A stretch of DNA of 64,000 bases from contig NC_088796.1 of assembly GCF_011386835.1 (NCBI RefSeq), forward strand, positions 69,267,468-69,331,467. The letters run 5' to 3'. Position 1 is the first letter of the stretch. Every line of letters begins with the position of its first letter. A model generated the notes under the pieces. It was not told the origin of the DNA and searched no databases. It worked only from the letters and a program-made list of their open reading frames with translations. Shown piece after piece: positions 34,050 through 45,403 of the stretch. Made by a program: the position numbers and the translations under genes. The DNA comes from Chrysemys picta bellii. Lineage: Eukaryota > Chordata > Testudines > Emydidae.

Positions 34050-35307
34050 TAGGGTTACCATCCGTCCGTATTTCCCCGGACATGTCCGACTTTTGCGTCT
34101 TTAAATAGCCGTCTGGGAGGAATTGGTAACAAGGTTAAAAGGTCCGGGATTTCTCCCCCTTCCCTCCCTCCCTCCCTTCCATGCAGAGTGCGGCATGTCT
34201 GGTTGGGCGGCTGGGCCTGATTGAGCCACTCCCATTGGCCTCCAGCAGCCAGAGCCCCTCCCCTGCTCCCCCCCCTGCTGCCTGCAGCCCGGTGTAACAA
34301 CACAAACAGCCCCACCGGCAGCGTGTTTTGCCTATACGTGGAGCCAGCATCTGACCGGCATGGGCATGGTAAGGGGAGTCCCTGGGGGCAGTCAGGGAGC
34401 AGGGGGAGGGTTAGATGGATCCCCGGCCTCCACCTGCCACCCCGCCTCCGCGCATCCCCCCGCCTCTCCCATGCCTGCTTGTGCTGCCACAGTAGCACAT
34501 TCCTACGCCTGCAGCAACTGCTGTCTGCTGCCCCAGGGTGCTAGTGCCCACCATCCACTAATGGCAAGGCAGACTGCCCTTACCCTGCCCTTCCACCATA
34601 GCCCTGAGCCTCTCCAATGCCCCAAACCCCTCATCCCCCCCGCACCCTAATCCTCTGCCCCAGCCCTGAGCTCTCTCCTGCATCATGAACCCCTCAGCCC
34701 CCCGCACCCTAATCCCTTGTCCCAGCCCTGAGCCCCCTCCTGCATCATGAACCCCTCATCCTCAGACCCACAGCCCTCACCCCTGCACCCCCTCCTATCC
34801 CCATACTCCCTCCCAAAGCCTGCACTCCCTCCCTTTGCACTGCCTCCCACCCCCAAACTCCATCCCAGAGCCTGCACACCCACCCTCTGCCCCAGCCCGG
34901 AGCCTGCACCCAGCACTCCAACTCTATCCCAGAGCTTGCACCCTGCACCCCTCCTGCACCCTAATCCCCAGCCCAGGACCTGCACCCCAGACCTCCTCCC
35001 TCCAGCCAACCCCCCTCCCAGAGCCTTAGGCAGGTGCGGGAGGGGGGGCGGGTTCTGGGCACCATCAACATTTCTACAAACCTGCCACCTATGCGAGTGG
35101 ATAAGGGTCAGGGCAGTCAGGGGACAGGTAGGGTCCTAGGGGGGCAGTTAGGGTGGGAGGTTCTCAGGAGGGGGCAGTCAGGAGCGGGGGTTGGGGGTTC
35201 TGAGGGGGGTGGGAAGTGGGAGGGAGTGGATGGGGGCGGGGCTAAGGCGGGGCTCTCCCCCACCCCCCAGTGTCCTCTTTTTTGATGGTTGGAATATGGT
35301 AACCCTA
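34050..35307. mobile_element. Non-autonomous hAT element, 1,258 bp, GC-rich
   Basis: An exact 8-bp duplication ATCTAGAG lies at 34042-34049 and 35308-35315. Inverted ends: TAGGGTTACCATCCGTCC on the left and, reversed, TAGGGTTACCATATTCCAAC on the right (the first 12 bases identical). The interior is very GC- and C-rich on the plus strand and includes a decayed minisatellite. Long frames across it (34055-34498 minus, 34747-35139 plus and others) are by-products of base composition and show no transposase motif. The 8-bp target identifies the hAT superfamily. Confidence 0.9.
34610..35010 (+). repeat. C-rich minisatellite inside the hAT element
   Basis: Units of roughly 60-66 bp share CCCAGCCCTGAGC, CTCCTGCATCATGAACCCC and CCGCACCCTAATCC. 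At least two good copies (about 34660-34725 and 34725-34790) are followed by more diverged units with AGAGCCTGCACCC. It is strongly strand-asymmetric (C-rich plus strand). Confidence 0.75.
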
Positions 35308-35315
35308 ATCTAGAG

Positions 35316-36960
35316 GTCGTTTTAATTTGTTGGACATTCAGAATTTCAAAAAAATCTTATCAAGAATTGCAACAAAAAAATGGTGTGGAAGAATTTCAGT
35401 TGTCAAACCAGCTATAATGTTATGGTTTTCATATGTCCATGTTCTTCTGGGCCCTGAAGCACTGTAGGGAACAAAACTCTGGGAAGCGGTATGAAGTTCT
35501 GGGAGGGGACAGTGTCAGTGAGCAGCAATGTGAGCAATTATCTGTATAACAGTTAATGCAGCTGCAGCATGGAGCTTAATTAACTTGTGCTCTGTGCCTG
35601 AACTCTTGGTGAGAGAGTGGGGAGGACTGCACATGCAGAATTTTTGCACCAGCATTGGTCCTTCTCAGAGAGTTGGGCTGCCACTAGAGATGGGGTTGCC
35701 ATACAGGATCAGGGCGGGATAACAATTTTATGGCATTGGAGCCTTCCTGCCCAGTGGATCCCTGGAATTTATGGTGTTTGGAGGCTGTCCCCCTTCCCCA
35801 GTCTCTCATAGGGTGATGTGAAGGTGAGAACTATAGAAGGGGGGAGGACAGAGGATGAGAAAAACAAGGAAAAGTTGGGGGGGGGGAGAGAAGTAAATGA
35901 GGAAAAGAATAACAGACAAAAACATAGAAAATGAGAGAGAAATGGGTCCCCTTCTTTTTCCTGTAATCTCTGCCTTGTGCCCTCTTTTGACAATTCCTAG
36001 TGGACACCTCCTCAATCCTCTCCAAAACATACTCTTTGAACCCTGCTCCCTCTGAGAACCATAGACTATTTGTGGGGAGCTGGTGGTCAGGCTTTTGACT
36101 GGCTGGTATCTATTCCAGTGTGTCAGAGGTTTTGGACCCATGTAGCATATTAAGAGAAATATAACTCAGTATCCATTTCTATTTTATATATATTTTAAAT
36201 CTCCTAAAATAGTCAAGAAAAACTATTGCCAGAGCGAAGCTATTATTAATCCTACATCTCTCTCCCATACTGCCACAGCTGTGGTCAGCAGGGGTACCCA
36301 AACTCGATTTCCTCCTTCTCATAAAAGATGGGGAGGCTGGTAGGGCTCTGCGAGGGCTCCTAGACTCTATTACTCCCCCCCTCTCCCATTTGGTACAAAT
36401 GAGGAGAGTTGGGTGACCATCCAAGCACGCTGCAAAAGACATCTGTTTGAGAGGGTTTTTGGAGAAGGTTGAAGCTGTTTTTCCCACAATGATGAAGGGG
36501 TGGAAAGGAATCTCTGTAGGTGTCTGGCGGGCTGAGTTCCTGTCAGAGTGATTATTTCAATGCTGCTGGGATTTCATTATATATATTTTTTTAATTAATG
36601 AAGATATTAGGGCACCTAGAGCCTTGGGTAGGCTCCTTTTTCATTTTAAATCTAAATGAAGAATAAAAGGATCTTTTAAGAATAAATTGGAATTAAATCA
36701 ACCAAAGTAGTCTCAATATTGGATTGGAGTAAAATCTTCAAATTACTACCAAAAGTAATCAGTCCTCATGCCTTCTAAGAAGGTGACTGTACATTTATTT
36801 ATAAAAAACCCATCGAAAGAATTTTACCAATTGCATCAGGAACTTGAAAATTTAAATCTGGTTGAGTATCTTTATACCGAAACCAAATTATTGTCTAATA
36901 TGTGAAGCATGAACTCACAGCCAATTATAAAACTTCCTTCTTAGACTTCAATTCTTACTG
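35316..36960. other. Non-coding stretch
   Basis: I see no gene. Purine-rich runs occur at about 35836-35890 (GGGGGGGGGAG). The overlapping minus frames at 35769-36141 are mutually exclusive and low in complexity. Confidence 0.5.
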
Positions 36961-37310
36961 GAGATGGGTGAATAGTGGCTTTTTTGGCTTGTTGGCAATT
37001 TTCAAAAGTTGAAAAAATTTCATTTTGAGTTGAATGCAATATACAATTGCTCAGAATCAAAAAATGCTAAACATTTTTGAAATTCTGTTTATAAAAAATT
37101 TTGAAATGAAAACTTGTTTTGAACTGAACAATCAAAATGTTTGGTTTCTAAACTGTCAAAACAAAATGTTTTGATATTTAAAAAAAAAATTTTAGTTTTT
37201 TTTTCCGTAACTAGCACTACAGCAAAATCAACACAAATTTGAAAATCATTAGTTTTAGTAAAAACTTTTTTTTTTTTTTTTAAGTTTTTGTTGAAAAATT
37301 TTACCGTGCT
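36961..37310. repeat. AT-rich AAAATTTT-type interspersed repeat
   Basis: It has recurring AAAATTTT, TTTTGAAA and CAAAATGTTTTG motifs, much as in the first part of the element at 46820-47165. The region begins GATGGGTGAATAGTGG. I read it as a decayed copy of the same dispersed family. Boundaries are approximate. Confidence 0.4.
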
Positions 37311-37363
37311 GTGATTCTTATATGGTAGCTAACCTGTCCCTGTCCCTCCTCCCAACACATAGA

Positions 37364-37515
37364 CGCCATAAGTACATTGACACTTCAAGATGGAGGTGTA
37401 AATTCCAGCTCAAGGAGATATACCCTCGCTAGCTCTGATTGAACTAGCATGCTAAAAACAGAGTGTAGTCCTGGCAGTGTGAGTGAGCTGAGCTTCTTCA
37501 ATGGGTATGTGTAGA
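37364..37515. mobile_element. Harbinger-like MITE fragment
   Basis: The right edge ATGGGTATGTGTAGACATAT and the interior ACTAGCATGCTAAAAACAGA match the GCATGCTAAAAA block of the copies at 39980 and 54519. The left edge near AAGTACATTGACACTTC is diverged. No target duplication was found. Confidence 0.5.
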
Positions 37516-38831
37516 CATATCTGTAATAAAAACTTTAATAGAACACTCTCTCAATAAATAGAAGTTTAACAACTCTTATTTACTAGAAATTACAGATTAA
37601 AATCTCAAATTTGTCAAGGCTTTTCCCAGAATACACTATGAGTGTCTTTGTAAGAAGTGTTTAGGGCAGTTTCTGTTCGGGCACCTGGTGTGTGGGCTTC
37701 ATGGGAGCTCATGCATACATGTAGTCACACATTCATGTCCACATCCTAAAAGGAAAGAATATAAAGAGACTCTGTCTCCCAGCTAAAAAGAAATATACAA
37801 TAAATAGTGGTGGCCTATTAGTTGATGTTGTGACATCCTCTACCCCAAGGTGGTCAGTCCTGGAGATTTTAGAACATCTATCGCACCTCAGGTGACTAGT
37901 TGACCCAAAAGAGGATTCTAGGCCTTAACCTGGGTTCTTACAATTTACACATTTTGCGCGCTCCACTTTCCATCACCTTTCTCCGAAGCTAGGTGCGAGG
38001 CCTACTTTGGAGCTATTCAGCTCGGTACAGTCAATTTTGAATGAGGCTCTCATTCCACTTTTGAGGAAGTGGTCTCATCTGGTCAAATGTCTTAAAAAGG
38101 CATTGTCACCGTTTTACAGAAAATTGAATATAAAACTGACTAATTGGAGAAATCTTGACAACCAGTTGCTCAACATTAAATTGATCATAAGTCTGAATTT
38201 ATTTTTATTTTCTGATTGATTAATCATTTCCACTTTTTCCTCCACTAATCTAAAAACAGAAATGTTCTTGTTCTTGCACACAAGGCAGTCCCAAAAACCT
38301 TCCTATTTTGGAGCTAGGCTATAGTGAGACAGCTCATCTTCTGAAATCTACAGCTTGATTAAAAAAAAAAATACTTTTAAAGTTCATCAAGACAAAACCC
38401 ATTTAAAATACAGATTTTTAAATACGGTCTATATACCCATATAGCTATTCTTCTCACATCTCTCTGTCTAAAACTACTAGAAGCTTTTACAGCAGCTTAA
38501 ACTCCAGCAACTCCTAGTCCAGAGGGACCTTCCTGATTTTTCTGCATACAGATTCATCTGTCAGGCTGTCATACTTAAGGCTTTCTGACAGTTCATGTTC
38601 TATTGCTATCATTGCAAATCCTCAGAGTGTCTCTTGACTCATGAAAGAACTCAAGTAGGTCTTGATCACTTTGTTTTATAAAGCTGTATTCTGGAGAAAC
38701 CACAGTAACAGACACAATCAAGAAATGGCCATGACAAGTTTGTGGTAACTCTGTTGCAGTCCATGCTGCACAAATAAAATTCTCTAGTGCTGGGAGATAT
38801 GGGGCTGGATGCTCTGGTCTGTTAATGCTGC

Positions 38832-39235
38832 TCTGCATTGCATAAGTTGGTGTACAATTTTGTCATGGAAGTCACGGAATCCAGACTTCCAGAGACCTCC
38901 ATGACTTGAGCCTGCAGCGCCTGGGAGCTGCAGGGTCCCCCATCGCCCGTGACAGCTGGGAACTGTGGGGCTTGGAGCTCTCAGCTGCCGTGGAGGACTG
39001 GGATGCCCTGGGAGCTCAGAGCTGCCACGCGGGCAGTCGGGGCACCCTGGGAGCTTCCAGATGACCCCTAGGGGTGGCGTGGGGACCCCACAGCTCCCCA
39101 TTTTGTTATGCATATTTCTAGTAAAAGTTATGGATAGGTCACAGGCTTCTGTGAATTTTTCTTTATTGCCTGTGATCTGTCTGTGATTTTTACTAAAAAT
39201 ATGCATGACAAAATCTTAGCCTTATGCACAAGCAG
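38832..39235. repeat. Interspersed element with inverted ends
   Basis: The left GCATAAG..ACAATTTTGTCATG and the right, reversed, GCATAAGGCTAAGATTTTGTCATG are inverted relatives, so this looks like a DNA element of about 400 bp. The middle is GC-rich and contains repeated GGGAGCT units; the right part holds a strong inverted repeat. The class is unknown. Confidence 0.55.
39100..39214. repeat. 47-bp inverted repeat, 21-bp loop
   Basis: Positions 39100-39146 and 39168-39214 are inverted copies with several mismatches. Shared motifs are ATTTTGT.ATGCATATTT, TAGTAAAA and GTCACAGGC or its counterpart. It lies at the right end of the element at 38832-39235. Confidence 0.8.
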
Positions 39236-39979
39236 CATGAAATTATTCCCTCTGCACAAGGATGTTCTTCACTAATGGAAAGTTGGTAGAGGTGGCCCTG
39301 CCCTCTTTTGCACCAGCTATGCTTCCCTTTGCTTAATGGAAAAGAGGGGCATTATGGGGAAGCAATGGGCTAACTGAGCTCTGCTCTGCATGCTCCTCCA
39401 TTGGTACCAGGTCGTTTACTTTACACCAGTGGCACATGTCAGGGATGTGCAGTCTGGGACTGTGTGGCCTTGAATTGGGGAGCCACTAGTGGCTCTCTGC
39501 AGCCTACCATCCTCTGTCTGCCCATGTGGCTTTTGGGTGGGGTGGGGAATCAAGACTGTAGTCTAGCATTTTAGCAAGACTTCATAGCTGCTTTGTCAGT
39601 TACCAATGCTCAAAGATAGAAACACTGTTTGTTTTGTCCACTAGTATTCATTTGGGAGCTCCACAGCAGAGCTACCTGTAGCATTTTGGGGGGGCCTGAA
39701 ATATCAATCATTGTCTCCCCTCTCTATGCATGGGGGCCTGCCTGAGGTTCTGGGAAAGAGTTAGTGAGAATATTTTTTTTCTTTTTCCTTCTAAATCCTC
39801 TCCAATTTTTCAGCATCTTGGCATCCAAATGAAAATGGTCTGACTCTGAGACTGCTGAGCATCTGTAACTCACATGGATTGTTTTAGGTGCTTAATTTTA
39901 GGCATCCAAGTTTAGAACACAATGACCCACAAAATGAGCCAGACTCAGAAGTAGGATTTGGTTTCAGTCTCTAACTTGC

Positions 39980-40130
39980 GGGTATGTCTATCCTGGAGCT
40001 GGTTGGAGGCTTGGGTAAACATACCTGCACTAGCCTGATGAAAGCTAGCATGCTAAAAATACATCTGAGATGCTAGCGCAGGCATGTCTCCTTGATCTGC
40101 TAACTACACCTCCAGCATGAAGATGTACCC
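39980..40130. mobile_element. Harbinger-like MITE, 151 bp
   Basis: Inverted ends: GGGTATGTCTATCCTGGAG on the left and, reversed, GGGTACATCTTCATGCTGGA on the right. The first 11 bases of the left end (GGGTATGTCTA) are identical to the start of the full Harbinger element at 12284. The interior carries GCTAGCATGCTAAAAATAC. TTA follows the right end, but TGC precedes the left, so the target duplication is not intact. Confidence 0.7.
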
Positions 40131-40133
40131 TTA

Positions 40134-41872
40134 GTTCCTGACCCTATGCTGCCTTGCTTGGTATCAGACTGCCCTTTCTTGTGGGCAGGCCCTCTGATTG
40201 CACTACTGGCTGCTCAGCAAAAGAGCTGACTCTGCAGCTGGTAATGTTACAGTTTAAACTCTTTAGGAAAGAAAATGAAAGAAGCGCTTTCTCACTTTTT
40301 TCTGTTTCCATCCCCTCACCTCCTTGCCTAAAAGCCCTCTGAGCCACTTTCAGCTCTAAGGATGAAATTCTGCTCTTCTGAATTAAAAAAACCCATTAAT
40401 GCTGGAAGGGAACCACAGTGCAGGTTCTACCCCTCTTTTCTGCAGCCCTGACTGGAGACAGGATTTCCTGACTAACGCTTCTGGCCAATTTAGTCAATAT
40501 TTTACTTATGCCCACAGTGACATTACCAGGGTATATCAGACTAATGAGCAGCTGCGTCACTCATGCTCTGCAGCCTCAGGTGTCTTACAATTCCTTGCTG
40601 AAGTAGCTCCTAACAGGACTGCTCACAAACAACCTTTCATACCCTAAGTGTCTGCGTAACTGCAGCCTGCCAGTCATACTTGGGTTGCACCAGCTTCAGT
40701 TATACTGCAGAGTGACCAACACACCCCCAGTCTGAGATTTGCCCCAGAAATGTATGTCCTGTACTGCCCAGCCCTCTCCTGGACAGTCCAAATTATATTA
40801 AATTTGTTATTCCTTTAAGAGAATAATATGCGCACAACTTGTTACCCTAAATCAAGTTGGTTTAGAATTACCAAGACACTTCAATTTAACCACACTGGAT
40901 TAGATAAAACAATAAAACAAGTTTATGAAATAGAGAGAGAGATTTTAAGTGAATACAAATGATAGGGCATAAAAGTCCCCAAAGAAATGGTTACAAGGAG
41001 AAAAAAAGTTTACATATGCCTAACTTAACAAAATATATTAGATTCAAGCAAAATTTCTCAGCACATGCAGATTACTGACCACACTGTGTGGGTCAGGACC
41101 CCTCCCTCAGCGTCTGAGTGCTTTCTTTGTCCTTTCAGGTGCAGTGAATACGATGGGCAGGGAAAGAGTGAGGGGGGGTGTACCTTGAAGTGTTTGGTCC
41201 CCCTATTTTTTTTTTTTTAAATAGTTTCAGTCCCTCTCTTGAGAAACATTTCTAGCTGGGCACTAAGAGACAGGATCTAGCTGGAAGGCTGTTCCCTGCT
41301 GGCTTTTTCTCACCTGTTTTGAGATTTCTGTTTCTCTTACTGCTTGATGACTTTGTTTACTACTTAAATGCACATTTAGCAGAGCACATATTCCTTTGGG
41401 ACCCTTTTGCCAACTTCTGCTTGGGCAGGTGTGTGGGATTTGGAACATGTGTTAATAACATCAAATAGGGAAATCTTATAACTTTAAATACAATATTGCC
41501 ACACATTTTATCAAAACGATACTGGCCAAATCGTATGAGCTTTCAAAGGATACCTTACAAGGCATACTTTGTACAAAGATTATTACAATAGTGTGTAAGG
41601 TGTGAATACAGGGGTGCACTCTGAGCATTTTTGTGTCTACCTTTTGCTAGTCAACCAGAATTGGTTTTTAGTCCTTTCTCTTTTGGTTATACAGTAAAAA
41701 TAACATTCTGAACTGTGAATAGTTTTGTGAAGAATAATAGCAAAGTGAAAAATTAGCCAACAAATATATGTACAATATATCTTGTACTAAAGCATACACT
41801 GTACGTGCTTTCTGAAAAATGTGTATATACTGCATCTGTATATAATGTAAATTTTATACTGGTGTGTGTAAA

Positions 41873-41905
<33 letters not shown>

Positions 41906-43090
41906 AACATACCCACCCAAAAAACTGTATGTTAAAAACCATACATTTTCAAAATCAAGCACTCAGGTTAGGAAATGCCAAAATTATGTTTATCTGTGCA
42001 ATCTTGTGCATAACCATTGATAGAATCTTTAACTACATGATCACATATTATTTTTCTACAGGACCCCTGCCTCATTCATAATATTTACTCTTTAGTCATA
42101 TCCTATCAGACTGTTTCAATAATAAAATATCCGAGTAACACAGTATACCATTTACTTACTCAGTATATGATTAATCATTTTGAAGTAATTCCCATTAATG
42201 TTAACTTTTTTTCTGAATAACATTTGATTTATTACATTAAGAATATTATCAATTTTATGTGTCTCATGCAAATTGCATATAGTATATAGATGAGTGCATT
42301 CACGTCACTGGTTCCTAGAGGCAAAGTCCTCCAGGGAATGTTATAAATCTATGTCATCTTCCCGAGTGCTGGACTCTTCATTTCTGAGTTAGCTGAACCT
42401 GTGTGAAAAACTGAAACTCCCTATTAATCATAAATTTGCTGAGATAAAAAAAAAACAATAGTTATTTTAACAAAGCTATGGAATAAAATATGCTCAAGCA
42501 CTTACTCCAGTGACACCTTTTTTAGATGGCAGATATGAAGAACTTTAGCATATGAATCCTCCTTCTTGATGATCTTTGGAGATCTGCCATTTAAAAAAAA
42601 AAAGCCATGCATATCAGGAAATGTGCTTTTTGGAATATGAAAGAATACTGAGAGACTCACATATTAGTTTAGAGGCTATTTATTTTTACTTTGTATAGAT
42701 GCTTGCGTGGGAAGAGAACAGAATTGGTCCTCAAGATCCAGACTTTCATAATTGATCAATCATACATGCCAATTTACATGCACCACTTGTCTGATTGCAT
42801 CTGTAAATACCTGTTCTGTGCACTTGAGTTGTGTTCCCTTCCCAATCTTTTGCTCATATAGTTTGTGATAGGTGGACCTTGAAGTCCCTCTCTCCCCCAC
42901 AATATCCCTAAAGTTATAAATGCTCCCAATATATCTTCTTCAGAAGATGCAAAAACTCCAGCCATGGGCCAAGTATTTGCCTTTGATATATGTGCACACA
43001 TATTTATTTCATGTCTTCATAGTGTTAGAAACACATTTGCTTTAGCATTATCTCCATCAACATTTGAAATCAATGTTTTAAAAATTGAAG
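40134..43090. other. Non-coding stretch
   Basis: I see no gene. A TA dinucleotide run lies at 41873-41897, followed by CACACACAAAC. Frames of 60-80 codons here have no domain. Confidence 0.5.
41873..41905. repeat. (TA)n microsatellite with CA tail
   Basis: About 12 TA units, then ACACACACAAAC. Confidence 0.9.
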
Positions 43091-43092
43091 TA

Positions 43093-43281
43093 CACCTCTA
43101 CCCTGATATAACGCGACCCAAAATAACATGAATTCAGATATAACACGGTAAAGCAGTGCTCCGGGGGGGTGGGGCTGTGCACTCTGGTGGATCAAAGCAA
43201 GTTCAATATAACACAGTTTCACCTATAACGCGGTAAGATTTTTTTGGCTCCCGAGGGCAGCTTTATATCGAGGTAGAAGTG
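43093..43281. mobile_element. Mariner-type MITE, second copy, inverted
   Basis: It lies between TA at 43091-43092 and TA at 43282-43283. The left end CACCTCTACCCTGATATAAC is identical or nearly so to the right end of the 8048 copy. The interior (GGATCAAAGCAAGTTC, TTTCACCTATAACGCGG) is the reverse complement of the 8048 copy, so the two lie in opposite orientations. The lengths are 188 and 189 bp. Confidence 0.88.
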
Positions 43282-43384
43282 TATATGCTTGAGTACCACC
43301 ACTGTTTACACATATTTGTATGCAAATTTATGTTGTGTCCTTACCTTTCATTTAGTTTACACAAAGTAGGTATTAATTATATAA

Positions 43385-43661
43385 GGCCTGGTCTATACTA
43401 GCAGCTGGTGCTGGTATAGTAATGTTGGCTTACCTATGTGGCTCTTTAAATGATCTTTCCATGTTAGCAGAAGCCCCAGAGTATGCACCATTTACAATAG
43501 CAAAAAAGTGTTTTGGGCAGGGTAACTTATACCAGTTCCTCAAGTGAAATAAGGTAGGTTTATACTGGCAAAAACACTCTTTTGCTGCCATAAATGTATC
43601 TACCCAGGAGCGTTTCACTGTATAGCTATTCTGGCAAAACTTTTCTAGTGTAGACCTGGCC
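43385..43661. mobile_element. MITE with GGCCWGGTCTA ends, 277 bp
   Basis: Inverted ends: GGCCTGGTCTATACTAG on the left and, reversed, GGCCAGGTCTACACTAG on the right, with 15 of 17 identical. TAA precedes the left end and TGC follows the right, so the target duplication is not preserved. The GGTCTA start resembles the GGTCCA start of the element at 33159, which suggests a Harbinger-type MITE. Confidence 0.7.
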
Positions 43662-44724
43662 TGCAGGTGGCCAGCAGGCAGCCAGCTCTGTGTACCGAGC
43701 ACTCCTCATGATTTGGCAGATATTGGTTTCTTTCGGCTGTTGGTTGCAGGGTAATGCATATATGGTACAAGTGGAGGCTGGAACAAGTCCTTGGCTTGTA
43801 CTTGTGGCAGGTGGCTGAATAATGTCCATTGAATGAAACAGTGACATATGGGCACATCGTGTCATCAAGCATTAGAAGTGCAATAAATCAGAGAGGCTCC
43901 CTGCTACTGATTTCCTGGGATTGAAAGTAATGTTTCATTCCGTACTTGTGTTGGTGGATTTTCTTCAATGGCTTTAAAAAACATTTGATTCTGATTTCCT
44001 TTCCTAGGGTAGCTTGCATTCTGATGTATGAAAAATGTGCTCACACAAGGTTTGCATGGAAATGTGGAAGATTTTTGCACATATTCCTGAATCATATATT
44101 GTTTCGTTCTTCTATTATGTTACATCCACTCTTATCTGGGTCTCTTCTTGGTGTCTTTGCTGCATTATTGCAAGGAGACTTTTCCAGACATTTCAAAATT
44201 GTACAGCTTTATACCATTTCCATCTTTGTAAGACTTTAAGGTAATTGTTACATATACAGAGAGCTTCATCTTTTTGTCCCTAGTCCTTGAGGAGACAAAA
44301 TTTGTGTTGTTGGTGTCTAGGTAATGTCAATATTTATTATCAGTCACCAATTATATAAGCATTGGTTTTAAAGCTATTTACAAATAAAAAGGCTAACATA
44401 CAGCAAAATGGTCAAATTGATTAAAGACAGGCATAAATGCATATATGGGTCTGTTTTTAGACAAGGTATGTCTTAAATAAAATTACAGTTACAGCAAAGA
44501 AACACTCAGATCTTGCCAGACTGACTTCTGTATGCAGTATCTCTTGATATTGCCGCAGCTAGAATGATAGATCATACAGGTAACACTTGCTCTTTCCAGG
44601 ACATCTGCTGGTGTATATTGGCGTAGCACCATTGACTTTGGTGGACGGCAGTTGAGTATGACAACCTTTACTGGCTAGCTAAACTGAGTTGGCTCAATTC
44701 TTCCATGGTGTAATTCCAAAGACG

Positions 44725-45403
44725 TGACTGGTGGGAGGGGCACGAAGGGTCAAGTGCCCCTCCAGCACCAGCTAGCCTGGGCGGGGAGAGGAAGGGGCAG
44801 GGCCAGAGCCTCTTCCAGCCACACTGCCCGGTGCAGTGCAGTGGCTGACTGGGAGAGAGCCTGGCTGTGGCAGCAGCAGGCTACCCTCCACCCATGCTCA
44901 GCTTCTGGGGACAGTTGGCTGAGCAAGCTGGAGCCCCACCTACATGTCCCTTGAGCATAGTCAGAGTCGGCTCCTGTCACTCAGAAGTCGAGCCTGGGCA
45001 GGGAGCAGGCTGCTGCTGCCCTCACCCCAGCCAGGCTCTCTTGCAACCAGCTACTGCTGCGCACAGAGCATGCCGGGGCGAGGGGGTGCGGGCTCTGACT
45101 CGTTCAGCCACTGTCCTGGAAGCCAAGCCTGGGTGGGTGGCAGTCCACTGCTGCTGCAGCCAGGCACTCTCCCAGGAAGCTACTGTGCTGCACCGGGCAG
45201 CATCCGGGAGCGGCTCAGGCCTGACTGCTAGGGAAAGCAGCTGAACATGCTGAGGGGAGGTGGTGAAGCAGGAGGACAGAGCCCCCCCAGATAATGTGGG
45301 GTGGGGAGGGGCAGGGAGGAGTCACGTGGGAAGGTCAGATGGAGAGGTCACGTGTCCTCCCCTTGAGCTGGTGCTCCCCTAGTATGAGGGGGGGCACCAG
45401 TCA
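44725..45403. repeat. GC-rich element with short inverted ends
   Basis: A sharply bounded GC-rich island in AT-rich DNA. TGACTGGTG at 44725-44733 and its reverse complement at 45395-45403 mark the edges, and both ends also carry GTGCCCCTCC/AGCACCAGCT motifs. Three degenerate units inside share AGCCTGG..GCAGCAGCAGGCT-like stretches. No matching target duplication was found. A transposon-derived GC-rich insertion is more likely than a host CpG island. Confidence 0.5.

Noticed and set aside
34055..35139. Several open frames of 100-147 codons on both strands
   Set aside because: They overlap in many frames inside the C-rich hAT element; this is what stop-poor GC-rich sequence yields by chance.
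44867..45244. 125-codon plus-strand open frame
   Set aside because: Within the GC-rich repeat island; overlapping long frames in other phases show it is compositional.
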